From Methylobacterium radiotolerans JCM 2831 (GTDB taxonomy: Bacteria; Pseudomonadota; Alphaproteobacteria; Rhizobiales; Beijerinckiaceae), in the NCBI RefSeq assembly GCF_000019725.1, contig NC_010505.1, positions 62,001 through 126,000 of the forward strand: DNA of 64,000 nt. The letters run 5' to 3'. The notes below the pieces were generated by a model. That model was not told where the DNA came from and did not search any database. It was given only the letters and a program-made list of their open reading frames with translations. Position numbers and translations under genes: made by a program. Positions 8,620 to 16,659 of this stretch are shown here, in pieces. The first letter of the stretch is position 1. The number at the start of each line of letters is the position of its first letter.

Positions 8620-9060
8620 ATGGCGAACCCAACCCCCAAGCCGAAGCAGACCACAGCCATCGATCACGGGGTCGGCAGCCGCATCGCGTTCCTTCGGGCG
8701 GCGAACGGGCTGAGCCAGTCCGCGCTGGCCAGCGCGCTGGGCGTCAGCTTCCAGCAGGTCCAGAAATACGAGACCGGTAAGAATCGTGTCGGTGCCGGTC
8801 GCCTCCAGGCCATCGCCGAGCGGCTCGGTGTTCCGGTCTCGAGCTTCTTCGAGCCGGAGCCCGAGGCGACGACCGATAGCGGTCCCGCGCTCCTGCGCGT
8901 TGCCGGCGCCGTCGAATTGCTCCGGGCGTACAATCAGATCGCCGACGATCAGATGCGCCGCGACGTGCTCTCGCTCGTGAAGTCCGCGGCGCGGATCGGC
9001 CATACCCGGTCGGCGGACGAGGCGGCAGCGCAGGCGCCCGGCCCGTCGCGCAACGCATGA
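8620..9060 (+). CDS. XRE-family helix-turn-helix transcriptional regulator (PraR/SinR-like)
   Basis: 146-residue cytoplasmic DNA-binding protein. An HTH_3 domain spans about residues 18-74, with the helices LRAANGLSQSALASALGVSF and QQVQKYETGKNRVGAGRLQ and the following LGVPVSSFFEP. The C-terminal 60 residues are acidic and helical, ending in a disordered tail. This arrangement matches the small alphaproteobacterial regulators related to PraR, which act on quorum sensing and surface attachment in rhizobia; the role here is unknown. The ATG at 8620 gives the family start, and there is a long AT-rich leader. A cupin gene follows after 55 bp and may be cotranscribed. Confidence 0.88.
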   Translation: MANPTPKPKQTTAIDHGVGSRIAFLRAANGLSQSALASALGVSFQQVQKYETGKNRVGAGRLQAIAERLGVPVSSFFEPEPEATTDSGPALLRVAGAVELLRAYNQIADDQMRRDVLSLVKSAARIGHTRSADEAAAQAPGPSRNA

Positions 9061-9115
9061 CATGCGGCGTCGCCTGGCGCCGAACCGGCGTCACGCGCGC
9101 CCTCCAGGCGGGGTC

Positions 9116-9490
9116 ATGGATCCACTCCCGACACGCGTGACCCGTCTGCTCGCCGATCTGCCGCTACGGGCGGACGACGAGATCGTGTCGGTCCTGGTCT
9201 CGGATGCGGGCCTGCGGGTGGAGCGCATCGTCTCAACCGGTCAGGCGAGCCCGCCGGGCTTCTACTACGACCAGCCGCATGCCGAATGGGTCGCTGTCCT
9301 GACGGGCGCGGCCGACCTGCGGTTCGCCGATGAGGCTCAGGCCCGTCGCCTGGTCGCGGGCGACGCCGTGCTGATCGCGCCCCATCGTCGGCACCGTGTC
9401 GAATGGACCGAATCGCCCACCGTCTGGCTGGCGATCCATTTCGGGCCCCAGGTCGGCGCTGCGGATCCGGCTCCGAGCATTCGGGACTAG
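9116..9490 (+). CDS. Cupin-domain protein
   Basis: 124-residue single cupin barrel. The first conserved motif is seen in the QPHAEWVAVLTGAADLRF region and the second in the VAGDAVLIAPHRRHRVEW region, leaving several histidines that could bind a divalent metal. It resembles the phosphoribosylaminoimidazole/acetyl-type small cupins annotated only as cupin domain proteins. The ATG at 9116 is preceded by AGGCGGGG and is preferred over the frame's earlier start at 9062, which would add an Arg-rich extension. Its stop is 7 bp from the convergent rsmD. The substrate is unknown. Confidence 0.78.
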   Translation: MDPLPTRVTRLLADLPLRADDEIVSVLVSDAGLRVERIVSTGQASPPGFYYDQPHAEWVAVLTGAADLRFADEAQARRLVAGDAVLIAPHRRHRVEWTESPTVWLAIHFGPQVGAADPAPSIRD

Positions 9491-9497
9491 GGGCGAT

Positions 9498-10055
9498 TCA
9501 GGCGGCGAACCGGGCGATCGCCACGGCCGTGTCGCCGTAGACGCGCCGCTCCAGCTCCGCGAAGCCGGCCGGCCAGACGAGCTGAGCGGCCTCGACTTCC
9601 TCGACGACGATGAGAGCCCCCGGCGCGAGCCACGCGCCCTCGGCGGCGCTTCTCAGGGCGCGGGGCGCGAGATCGCGGCCGTAGGGCGGATCGCAGAAGA
9701 CAAGCGAGAAGGTGCCCGCTGTGGAAGCCGGGCCGAGGCGGGTCGCGTCCCGCCGGAACAGGCGCGTCACGCCTTCGGCACCGAGGGCCTCGATATTCTC
9801 GCGGATCACCGCGCGCGCCTCGGCGCCCTCGTCGACGAGGAGGGCGTAGGTCGCGCCCCGCGACAGCGCCTCGAAGCCGAGGGCGCCCGTGCCGGCGAAC
9901 AGGTCGAGGACCCGGGCGCCGGCCACGGCGTCGTCATAGGCGTGCGCGAGCACGTTGAACACCGACTCGCGCAGCCGGTCCGAGGTCGGCCGGATGGCGT
10001 CGGTGCGCGGCGCGGCAAGCCGGCGGCCTCGCCACGCGCCGCCGACGATCCTCAT
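9498..10055 (-). CDS. rsmD: 16S rRNA (guanine(966)-N(2))-methyltransferase RsmD
   Basis: 185-residue SAM-dependent methyltransferase modifying G966 of 16S rRNA on the assembled 30S subunit. Typical start RIVGGAWRGRRL, RPTSDRLRESVFNVL, the SAM-binding VLDLFAGTGALGFEALSRG near residue 50 and the catalytic DPPYG motif near residue 125 are all present. Its ATG overlaps the stop of the preceding pseudouridine synthase gene (ATGA at 10052-10055), so both are in one operon and translationally coupled, a common pairing of rRNA-modification genes in this group. Confidence 0.95.
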   Translation of the reverse strand: MRIVGGAWRGRRLAAPRTDAIRPTSDRLRESVFNVLAHAYDDAVAGARVLDLFAGTGALGFEALSRGATYALLVDEGAEARAVIRENIEALGAEGVTRLFRRDATRLGPASTAGTFSLVFCDPPYGRDLAPRALRSAAEGAWLAPGALIVVEEVEAAQLVWPAGFAELERRVYGDTAVAIARFAA

Positions 10056-11857
10056 CGCGTCCCGCGGGGCGGCCTGCCGCCGCCGGGCCGGGCGCCGCCG
10101 CGCGGCGCACCGGGACGGCCGCCCGCGCTCGGGCCGCCGCCCGGGCCGCTGCGCGTGCCCTGGCCGCCCGCCTTACCGGTGAATCCGCCGGGCTTGCCAC
10201 CGGGGCGACTTCCGCCGGGACGCGGCGCCCCCGTCTTCGGGCCGCCGAACGCGGGCTTGCCCCCAGCGCCGGCCGGCTTCGAGCCGCGGAACCCGCCCGG
10301 CTTGCGCGACGTCCCCTCGGTCGGCCCGGCCTCGAACGTCCGTTCGCGCCGTCCTCCGGACTTGCCGCCGCGCTCGTCGAATCGCCGCTCGTCACGCGGT
10401 GCGTCGCTCCGCGCGGTCTCGCGACGCGGGCGCTCGTCGCCGCGGCGCTCGTTGCGCGGACCGGCGGGGCGTTCCTGTCGCTCCGGCGCTCCGCGGTCGG
10501 CGAAGCGGCGCTTCGGCTTGGCGACGGGGGCCGGCTCCGCCGGTGTGGCGGACAGCCGCTCGACGACGACCCGGCGCTCACCGGCGCGGATCGAGCCGAC
10601 GCGCTCGCGGCCGCGTTCCGCCGCGGCCGCCTGTGCGGTCCGGGGATCCGCGCCGCGCCGGGGCACGCGCGTGCCCCGGGGCTTCGCCGCGTCCTCATCG
10701 CGCCACGTGGAGCTACGCGGTCCGGGACCGGCGCCTCCGGTCGAGACGCGCGGCGCCGGCGCGGGACGCGCGGCGTTGCGCCGGGCCGGCGCCGGCTGCG
10801 CGGACTTGGCATCGCGGTCCGCCGGGCGGGTGCCGCCGAACGGCGCGATCGGCTCGCGGACCGGGCTGTCGAAATCCACGCCGGCCTGCTCGGCGAGGCT
10901 CTTGCCGAGCTGATCCTTGAGCACGCGGGTCCGCACCTCCTCGACCAGACCGACTTCTAGGTCGCCGAGCTGGAACGGCCCGAAGGAGAGCCGGATCAGC
11001 CGGTTCACCGAGAGCCCGAGATGCTCCAGGATGCGCTTGACTTCGCGGTTCTTGCCCTCGCGCAGGCCGAGTGTCAGCCAGACGTTGTCGCCCTGCACCC
11101 GGTCGAGCGTCGCCTCGACGGGGCCGTACTCCATCCCGTCGATGGTGACGCCCTTGGCCAGCCGGTCGAGTTGGGCCTGATCGGTGTCGCCGTGGGCGCG
11201 GACCCGGTAGCGGCGCAGCCAGCCCGTGTCAGGATGCGCGATCACCTTGGCGAGCCCACCATCGTTGGTGAGGAGCAGCAGCCCCTCGGTGTTGATGTCG
11301 AGCCGTCCGACAGCCACGACCCGGGGTAGATCCTCCGGGAGCACGTCGAACACCGTCTGCCGGCCCTCCGGATCCCGGGCGGTCGTCACCACGCCCCGCG
11401 GCTTGTGGAAGATCCACAGGCGGCTGCGCTCCCGCGACGGCATCGGCTCGCCATCGATCAGGATGCGGTCGTTCTCGGTGACGTTGCGGGCGGGGGACGT
11501 CAGCGTCTCGCCGTTGACGCTCACGCGTCCGGCCACAATCATCGTCTCGGCGTCGCGCCGCGAGGCGATGCCAGCCCGAGCCATCGCCTTCGCGATGCGC
11601 TCGCCGGGCGGCGTCTCGATCAGGCCCTCGGTGTCGGCGGACGAGGCGGGTTCGGGCTCCGGCGCAGGGACCGTCTGCTGAGGAGGCTGCGGCTTGGCCT
11701 TTCGGGCGGCCTTCTTCGCGGCGGACTTGGCGGACCCGTCGCCCTCGGTGTCGGCGCGGCCCGCATCGGTCGGCGGCGCCCAACCCTCGGTGCGCGCTGA
11801 CTCGGGGGCCGGACGGGCGGTCCCCTCCGGCTTATCGTCGTTCGGCAAGTCGCTCAT
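10052..11857 (-). CDS. rluB: RsuA/RluB-family rRNA pseudouridine synthase with long Arg/Gly-rich tail
   Basis: 601-residue protein of three parts. The first ~65 residues are Ala/Lys-rich and disordered. Residues about 70-310 carry an S4 RNA-binding domain (GERIAKAMARAGIASRRDAETMI) and the RsuA/RluB catalytic domain with the catalytic aspartate in GRLDINTEGLLLLTNDGGLA. From about 320 to the end the chain is low-complexity, rich in Arg, Gly, Pro and Lys, with repeats such as GGSRPGGKPGG. The catalytic core fits RluB (23S U2605), though RluB, RluE, RluF and RsuA are hard to separate by eye. Such basic tails are known on alphaproteobacterial members and probably help RNA binding. It is coupled to rsmD. 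Confidence 0.88.
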   Translation of the reverse strand: MSDLPNDDKPEGTARPAPESARTEGWAPPTDAGRADTEGDGSAKSAAKKAARKAKPQPPQQTVPAPEPEPASSADTEGLIETPPGERIAKAMARAGIASRRDAETMIVAGRVSVNGETLTSPARNVTENDRILIDGEPMPSRERSRLWIFHKPRGVVTTARDPEGRQTVFDVLPEDLPRVVAVGRLDINTEGLLLLTNDGGLAKVIAHPDTGWLRRYRVRAHGDTDQAQLDRLAKGVTIDGMEYGPVEATLDRVQGDNVWLTLGLREGKNREVKRILEHLGLSVNRLIRLSFGPFQLGDLEVGLVEEVRTRVLKDQLGKSLAEQAGVDFDSPVREPIAPFGGTRPADRDAKSAQPAPARRNAARPAPAPRVSTGGAGPGPRSSTWRDEDAAKPRGTRVPRRGADPRTAQAAAAERGRERVGSIRAGERRVVVERLSATPAEPAPVAKPKRRFADRGAPERQERPAGPRNERRGDERPRRETARSDAPRDERRFDERGGKSGGRRERTFEAGPTEGTSRKPGGFRGSKPAGAGGKPAFGGPKTGAPRPGGSRPGGKPGGFTGKAGGQGTRSGPGGGPSAGGRPGAPRGGARPGGGRPPRGTR

Positions 11858-11930
11858 GCTTGCCGCTTATCAGAGCCGGTCTCGACAGGCGAGACGGGTT
11901 GTGCACGGGGGCAGGTGCCCTCAACGCAAA

Positions 11931-11954
11931 GAGGCGGCCCGCTGGGACCGCCTC
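11931..11954 (-). terminator. Rho-independent terminator after the DUF1328 gene
   Basis: GAGGCGG (11931-11937) pairs with CCGCCTC (11948-11954), extended inside by CCC/GGG around a short loop. Read on the minus strand the stem is followed by TTTGCG. It lies 35 bp past the DUF1328 stop and upstream of the pseudouridine synthase start, separating the two units. Confidence 0.65.
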
Positions 11955-11988
11955 GAAGACCGGATCGCGGGTCGGGGACCCGTCGGCG

Positions 11989-12165
11989 TCAGAGCCTGGG
12001 CGAACGCCCGCGCATCACACCGAACACGGCGGAGATCAGGAACAGCGCGATCGCCACGAAGAAGACGATCTTGGCCGCCTCCATCGCCGTGCCGGCGATG
12101 CCGCCGAAACCGAGGAGCGCCGCCACGAGAGCGACGACGAGAAACGTGACAGCCCAACCGATCAT
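11989..12165 (-). CDS. DUF1328 small membrane protein (YtjA family)
   Basis: 58-residue protein made of two hydrophobic segments: [19 protein letters not shown] at the start and [19 protein letters not shown] after a short amphipathic link GTAMEAAK. This order and the GFGGIAGTA turn match the DUF1328/YtjA family of tiny inner-membrane proteins often induced by stress. The reading frame is too short for many gene finders; ATG is at 12163-12165 and TGA at 11989-11991. It lies 77 bp downstream of the CsbD gene on the same strand, with a palindrome in between, so it may share the stress promoter of that gene. Confidence 0.88.
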   Translation of the reverse strand: MIGWAVTFLVVALVAALLGFGGIAGTAMEAAKIVFFVAIALFLISAVFGVMRGRSPRL

Positions 12166-12199
12166 GGCATCCTCGCGTTATTCGGGTCGGTTCAGTTGT

Positions 12200-12222
12200 G
12201 GAACCCGCGCGCGGCGGGTTCC
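12200..12222. repeat. 9-bp perfect palindrome between CsbD and DUF1328 genes
   Basis: GGAACCCGC (12200-12208) and GCGGGTTCC (12214-12222) are exact complements with a 5-nt spacer. It could be an attenuating hairpin between the two genes. On the minus strand GGAAC also recurs here with GGTT about 17 bases on, a poor match to an EcfG promoter. Confidence 0.5.
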
Positions 12223-12242
12223 GTTCCGGTCGCGCTCGACGA

Positions 12243-12434
12243 TCAGAGCTTGTCGGTGGCGGACTTCACCGCGCTCTTGGCGTCGCCGACCGTGCCCTGG
12301 GCCTTGCCCTTGAGCTCCTGAGCGGCGCCCTCGGCCTTGAGCTTGTCGTTGCCGGTCACGTCGCCGATGCCCTGCTTGGCCTTGCCGAGGGCCTCGTTGG
12401 CGACGCCCTTGATCTTGTCGGTGGTGCTGCTCAT
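12243..12434 (-). CDS. CsbD-family stress-response protein
   Basis: 63-residue, very hydrophilic Lys/Ala/Gly-rich protein: [19 protein letters not shown] followed by [20 protein letters not shown]. This repeated helix pattern defines the CsbD family, general stress proteins of unknown mechanism that behave like small disordered hydrophilins. An EcfG-type promoter (GGAAC-N17-CGTT) lies 49-74 bp before the ATG at 12434, so it should belong to the PhyR-EcfG general stress regulon. The start at 12434 is preferred over an upstream in-frame start that would add residues foreign to the family. Confidence 0.92.
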   Translation of the reverse strand: MSSTTDKIKGVANEALGKAKQGIGDVTGNDKLKAEGAAQELKGKAQGTVGDAKSAVKSATDKL

Positions 12435-12482
12435 GGCGTTGTCCTCTTGCTCGATCTGCGGCGACGCCGCACTGGTTCCTGA

Positions 12483-12508
12483 AACGGTCACGGTCGGCGG
12501 AATGTTCC
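12483..12508 (-). promoter_or_regulatory. EcfG (general stress sigma factor) promoter of csbD
   Basis: On the minus strand GGAAC (12508-12504), a 17-nt spacer, and CGTT (12486-12483) match the alphaproteobacterial EcfG consensus GGAAC-N16/17-CGTT exactly. The -10 lies 48 bp upstream of the CsbD start codon, leaving room for a short leader. Confidence 0.75.
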
Positions 12509-12580
12509 AGGCCTTAACATTGACCTGGATCAGGCGAGCCCGCTGCCCGATGCCCGTCGCGTCAGTGGAATGAGAACAGC

Positions 12581-13069
12581 TTGGCTGCCGATCCGATCCA
12601 TCCGGCCAGGGCGGAAGCGTCCGGAAGCCTGACCGCGCTCGATCACGCTTTCGCGGCCGCCCGCGCCGCAGCCGCGGCCGGGGAGGTCCCGGTCGGCGCC
12701 GCGGTGGTCCGGGACGGGACCGTCCTGGCGGTCGCCCACAATCGGCCGCGCGAACTGCACGATCCGACGGCGCATGCGGAGATCCTGGCGATCCGCGCGG
12801 CCTGCGCCACGCTCGGCACCGAGCGCCTCGTCGGCTGCGATCTCTACGTCACCCTGGAGCCGTGCCCGATGTGTGCCGGCGCGATATCCTTCGCCCGGAT
12901 CCGGCGGCTCTACTACGGCGCGGCCGATCCGAAGGGGGGCGGGGTCGAGCACGGGCCGCGCGTCTTCGACCAGCCGACCTGTCACCACGCGCCGGAAGTC
13001 TACGGCGGTTTCCGCGAGCGCGAGGCGGCGGCCCTGCTCAGGGCGTTCTTCGCGCAACGCCGGGACTGA
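12581..13069 (+). CDS. tadA: tRNA-specific adenosine deaminase TadA
   Basis: 162-residue zinc-dependent deaminase that converts A34 to inosine in the tRNA-Arg(ACG) anticodon. The cytidine-deaminase-fold signature is intact: HAEIL (zinc His and catalytic Glu) near residue 66 and PCPMCAGA (zinc cysteines) near residue 94, with [20 protein letters not shown] after it. Length and ending ([14 protein letters not shown]) are typical. Initiation is at TTG 12581; no ATG or GTG gives a complete N-terminus, and the Shine-Dalgarno sequence is weak. It reads away from csbD and precedes an SDR gene by 63 bp. Confidence 0.94.
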   Translation: MAADPIHPARAEASGSLTALDHAFAAARAAAAAGEVPVGAAVVRDGTVLAVAHNRPRELHDPTAHAEILAIRAACATLGTERLVGCDLYVTLEPCPMCAGAISFARIRRLYYGAADPKGGGVEHGPRVFDQPTCHHAPEVYGGFREREAAALLRAFFAQRRD

Positions 13070-13132
13070 CGTGATGACCGGCGACCGAACAGGTTCCTAT
13101 CGGCCCGGGGCGGGCCAGCGGAGGAGGGCACG

Positions 13133-13837
13133 ATGATCCCGACCTATTCAAGAGCCCTGATCGTCGGGGCAGGCTCCGGCCTCAGCGCGTCGCTCGCGCG
13201 CGTGCTTGCGGCCGACGGCATGGCGGTCGGCCTCGCCGCCCGGAACGTCGACAAGCTCGCCGCGCTGGCGGCCGAGACGGGCGCGGCGGTCCACGCCTGC
13301 GACGCCAGCCAGCCCGCGGAGGTCGAGGCCCTGTTCGCCCGCCTCGAACCCGCGCTCGGCGGCCCCCCGGACGTCGTCGTCTACAACGCGAGCGGCCGCC
13401 TCCGCGGCCCGGTCGCCGACCTCGATCCGGACGCGGTTGCCCGGGCCCTGATGGTGTCGGCGTATGGCGGATTCCTGGTAGCGCAGGCCGCGGCGCGCCG
13501 GATGCTGCCGCGCCGCCACGGCGCGATCCTGCTGACCGGCGCGTCGGCGAGCGTGAAGGGCTTCGCCGAGTCGTCGCCGTTCGCCATGGGGAAGTTCGCC
13601 CTGCGGGGACTCGGCCAGAGCCTCGCTCGCGAACTGCAGCCCCGGGGCATTCACGTCGCCCACATCGTGATCGACGGCGCGATCCGCAATCCGGCCCGCG
13701 GCGGCGAGCCGCCGGAGGCGCCCGACAGCCACCTCGATCCCGACGCCATCGCCCGGGCCTATCGCGACCTCCTGCGTCAGGACCGAAGCGCTTGGACCTC
13801 CGAGCTGGAACTGCGTCCCTGGACGGAACGGTTCTGA
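13133..13837 (+). CDS. Atypical SDR-family protein with Phe in place of the catalytic Tyr
   Basis: 234-residue Rossmann-fold protein of the short-chain dehydrogenase superfamily. The nucleotide motif reads VGAGSGLSAS near 11-20, with the third glycine replaced by serine. The usual NNAG is YNASG near 84-88, and the catalytic YxxxK is replaced by FAMGK (F150, K154). The remaining helix, FALRGLGQSLARELQPRGIHVAH, is well conserved, so the fold is under selection. A subgroup of proteobacterial SDRs shares this SSPFAMGKFALRG sequence. It may reduce by a different mechanism or act as a non-enzymatic binder. Good ribosome site GGAGG before ATG 13133. It ends 7 bp from the convergent outer-membrane gene. 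Confidence 0.82.
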   Translation: MIPTYSRALIVGAGSGLSASLARVLAADGMAVGLAARNVDKLAALAAETGAAVHACDASQPAEVEALFARLEPALGGPPDVVVYNASGRLRGPVADLDPDAVARALMVSAYGGFLVAQAAARRMLPRRHGAILLTGASASVKGFAESSPFAMGKFALRGLGQSLARELQPRGIHVAHIVIDGAIRNPARGGEPPEAPDSHLDPDAIARAYRDLLRQDRSAWTSELELRPWTERF

Positions 13838-13844
13838 CGCCGCC

Positions 13845-15623
13845 TCAGGGGTTCACCCGCAGGCCGAGCAGGAAGGTGTTCTCCCGGAAGCTGGATCCGG
13901 CGACCGTGCTGTCAAACTTCTGATAGATGTAAGTGCCGCGCAGGGTCAGCCAGCGGGTGAAGTGGTAGTCGAGCCGCGCGGTCGCCGAGAAGCCGTTCTC
14001 GCGGATGCTGCTGCTCTGGTAGTCGTTCCGGAGATACGATCCGCCGAGGACGATCGAGAGGTTGCGCAGCAGGTCATGCTGCACTTCCAGCGTGGCGACC
14101 TCGGTGAGCACGCCGCTGGAGCCCGGGATCGTCGTCTCGGTGACGCCGGTCGCGGCGGTGAACCGCACGGTGGTGAGCGGGCTCGCCGCCCATACAAGGG
14201 CCGCGTTGAGCAGCGGGGCGTTGATGTCGCGCAGGCTCGGATCGACGTAGGTCCGGTGCTGGATGCCGGCCGAGATCTCGCCCGTCACCGAGCGCGCGAG
14301 GCCGATGCTCGTTCCGAAGGCGACCGCGATGCCGTCCGAATCCCGTCGGATGCCCGTCGCGTCGAAGCGCTGGTCGTAGACGCGCGTATCGCCGAACAGA
14401 TCGATGAACGGGCTGAAATCCGGATTGATCTCGTAGGCCGTGCGCAGTTGCAGGCTGTACTGGTTCAGGTTGCGGTCGGACTGGTTGACGATCGTCCCGT
14501 CCGCGAGGCGCGCATTGTCGAACTCGGAGCGGTCGACGGACCCGCGCAGGGTGACCGACAGGCGGTTGAACGTCTCCGTGGCCCCGAGCGAACCGCCGTA
14601 GACGGCCAGGAGCGGCCGCGTCGTGGCGGTGGCGGCCTGGAGGTTGGCGCTCGAAGTCCGCTGCGTGTCCACCAGGAACCGCCCCTCCGCGTCGATGCGC
14701 AGGTCCCGGTTGGCGTCGATGCGCAGCCGGACCACGCCGTCGGCCGCGGGGCGGCTCGCCGCCTCGTTCTGCGGCGTCTCCAGGTAGGATCCCCGGAGAG
14801 AGCCCTGGAGCGAGCTGGAGGCCCAGTTGCTGCGGAAGTCGACCGTGGCGTCGGTGCGCAGCGCGACCGAGCCCTTGGCGATCTGGCGGGTGGTCTGGTC
14901 CGGATTCGTGTCGTAGCCGACGCTCTGCGCGAAGGTCGGGAGCACCGTGAAGGTCCCGACCTGATAGCCGATCGGCGCGTAGGCCGGGTCGGTCGGGATC
15001 GCGCGCGCCAGGTCGGTGCCAAGGATGAAGCCCGGGGTCAGGAGCCCGAGAGCCGGCGCGATGGACTGGAACGGGAGGGTCGGCCGGATCGGCGTCACGA
15101 CCTGCGGGTTCGGAACGCCGACCACTGCCTGTTGGACCACCGGCGTCAGCCGCAGCGCCGGCGGCGGGATCTGCGTCACGTCCTGGGTCACTCGCCGCGT
15201 CGCGGAGCCGATCCGCCGCGGCGGCGCGGCCCGCGTGCGCAGGAGGGTCGACGGCGCGAGGTTGGCCGGCGCCGTCGAGGATCCGCCGGTGCGCCGTCCC
15301 CCCGTGGTGACGCGGGTGCTGAGCTGGGACAAGCCGGGCTGACCCGGGATCTGCGTCGGCGCGGGGGGCGAGAGCGGTGATCGGAGGCTGTCGCCGCCGG
15401 TCTGCTCGCCGCCGGTCGCGTCGCCGCCGAGCGCGCCGCGGGTCTGGTCGCGGTTCAGGCCGTCCGGGATGCTGCGCTTGAGCGCGGGCAGACCGTTCGG
15501 GGCCGTGTCCTGGCCGATACCGGGATTGTCGGGCTGCCCGGTGACAGGGCTCGTCGCATCGAACCGCTGGGCTGCCGCGGGCGCCGCGAGAGCGACTCCG
15601 AGCGCCGCCGCGACGAGCCGCAT
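13845..15623 (-). CDS. Outer membrane beta-barrel protein (BBP2-like)
   Basis: 592-residue predicted outer-membrane protein. From the ATG at 15623 it has a clear signal peptide (RLVAAALGVALAAPAAAQ). A ~190-residue Pro/Thr/Arg-rich periplasmic segment follows, then about 380 residues of alternating beta-strands: repeated patterns such as VALRTDATVDFRSNW and LNQYSLQLRTAYEINPDFSPF. The chain ends in RENTFLLGLRVNP, i.e. a strand of the sort that guides barrel insertion, though without a C-terminal aromatic. It resembles the alphaproteobacterial BBP2/OmpA-less barrels often encoded near exopolysaccharide genes. Partner unknown. The upstream region has two CtrA-like TTAACC sites. A start at 15659 is possible but spoils the signal peptide. 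Confidence 0.85.
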   Translation of the reverse strand: MRLVAAALGVALAAPAAAQRFDATSPVTGQPDNPGIGQDTAPNGLPALKRSIPDGLNRDQTRGALGGDATGGEQTGGDSLRSPLSPPAPTQIPGQPGLSQLSTRVTTGGRRTGGSSTAPANLAPSTLLRTRAAPPRRIGSATRRVTQDVTQIPPPALRLTPVVQQAVVGVPNPQVVTPIRPTLPFQSIAPALGLLTPGFILGTDLARAIPTDPAYAPIGYQVGTFTVLPTFAQSVGYDTNPDQTTRQIAKGSVALRTDATVDFRSNWASSSLQGSLRGSYLETPQNEAASRPAADGVVRLRIDANRDLRIDAEGRFLVDTQRTSSANLQAATATTRPLLAVYGGSLGATETFNRLSVTLRGSVDRSEFDNARLADGTIVNQSDRNLNQYSLQLRTAYEINPDFSPFIDLFGDTRVYDQRFDATGIRRDSDGIAVAFGTSIGLARSVTGEISAGIQHRTYVDPSLRDINAPLLNAALVWAASPLTTVRFTAATGVTETTIPGSSGVLTEVATLEVQHDLLRNLSIVLGGSYLRNDYQSSSIRENGFSATARLDYHFTRWLTLRGTYIYQKFDSTVAGSSFRENTFLLGLRVNP

Positions 15624-15739
15624 CCTCCGCCGTTCCCACCGGTCAGCCGCCGTCCGCACCTGATCCCGGTCTCCGCCAAAGTCCCCGGCACCCGCGTGCG
15701 GAGATCACAGGTCACGCCGTCCCAGAACAGGTTGCCGGC

Positions 15740-15772
15740 ATGGTTAACGAACCCTAGCGGCGACGTGGTTAA
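15740..15772 (-). promoter_or_regulatory. CtrA-like half sites upstream of the outer-membrane barrel gene
   Basis: On the minus strand an exact TTAACCAT lies at 15747-15740 and TTAACCAC at 15772-15765, about 25 bp apart, 117-149 bp upstream of the start at 15623. TTAACCAT is the conserved half of the CtrA site. A second half at N7 spacing is not present, so binding is tentative. Confidence 0.4.
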
Positions 15773-15943
15773 TGGCCCGTCAACGGCCTCGTGGCGGCAG
15801 GATCCGGCAGCGACGCAGCGATCTGACTTGTCCATCGCGAATACGATTGAGATTTCGCGTATACTATGCTAAAGACGCTCAGACTTCGATCGCATCCGAT
15901 AGGGATTGATCGACCCGAACAACTGTAACTCCTGAGGTTTGAC

Positions 15944-16444
15944 GTGAGTGAGAACGCAGGCAGCGAGCACGGCCCGGCGATCGGGCTCGCAGTCGATATC
16001 GTCGCCGCTTACGTGTCGAACAATTCCGTTCCGGTGTCGGAACTTCCCGGATTGATCGGCGGGATCCACGCGGCGCTGAACGGTTTGACAACTCAAGGTC
16101 GCGCCGCGAATTCGGCGGTTGAAAAATTAAGTCCGTCCCAGATCCGCAAGTCGGTCACGACTGATCATATTGTCAGCTTCGAGGACGGGAAGCCGTATAA
16201 GACGCTCCGCCGGCACCTGACGCTGCGCGGCCTGACGCCCGAGGCCTACCGCGAGAAGTGGGGTTTGCCGCGGGACTATCCGATGACCGCGGCGAGCTAT
16301 TCGGCGCAGCGATCCGAGCTGGCCCGCGCCCTCGGCCTCGGACAGCAGCGCCGCAAGACCCGCGGCGGGACCGCGGCCGCACCCGAGGCGCCGCCCGCGC
16401 CGGCCGCCAAATCGCGGGGCCGGAAGAAGGTGCCGGCCGAGTAA
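15944..16444 (+). CDS. mucR: MucR/Ros-family transcriptional regulator lacking the usual zinc ligands
   Basis: 166-residue DNA-binding protein of the Ros/MucR family, which in rhizobia and other alphaproteobacteria represses exopolysaccharide, motility and virulence genes by coating AT-rich DNA. The conserved core (VTTDHIVSFEDGKPYKTLRRHL, then EAYREKWGLPRDYPM) is present near residues 66-110. The Cys ligands of the classical Ros finger are replaced (SFEDG) and the second His after RRHL is missing (RRHLTLRG). The C-terminal 35 residues are Ala/Pro/Lys-rich and disordered. Start is GTG 15944. The unusually AT-rich leader (15830-15920, with TATACT at 15860) would suit MucR autoregulation. Confidence 0.9.
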   Translation: MSENAGSEHGPAIGLAVDIVAAYVSNNSVPVSELPGLIGGIHAALNGLTTQGRAANSAVEKLSPSQIRKSVTTDHIVSFEDGKPYKTLRRHLTLRGLTPEAYREKWGLPRDYPMTAASYSAQRSELARALGLGQQRRKTRGGTAAAPEAPPAPAAKSRGRKKVPAE

Positions 16445-16659
16445 GGGGACGACCAGGAACTGGGCTGTTCCGCGTTCCCGGCGCGCCGCTCGACCGATCG
16501 GCAGCACCCTGATCGGGCCGCGGCGGTGGACGCGCACCGATGTCTCGTGCCCCTGCGCGTCGCGCAACTGTGCGCCGCGCCCCCGACGCTATCCAACGGC
16601 GACCGCGCTGCGATGCTGCTCTGCACCATCGGAACCCGCCCGCGCCGAAGGACGTCCCC

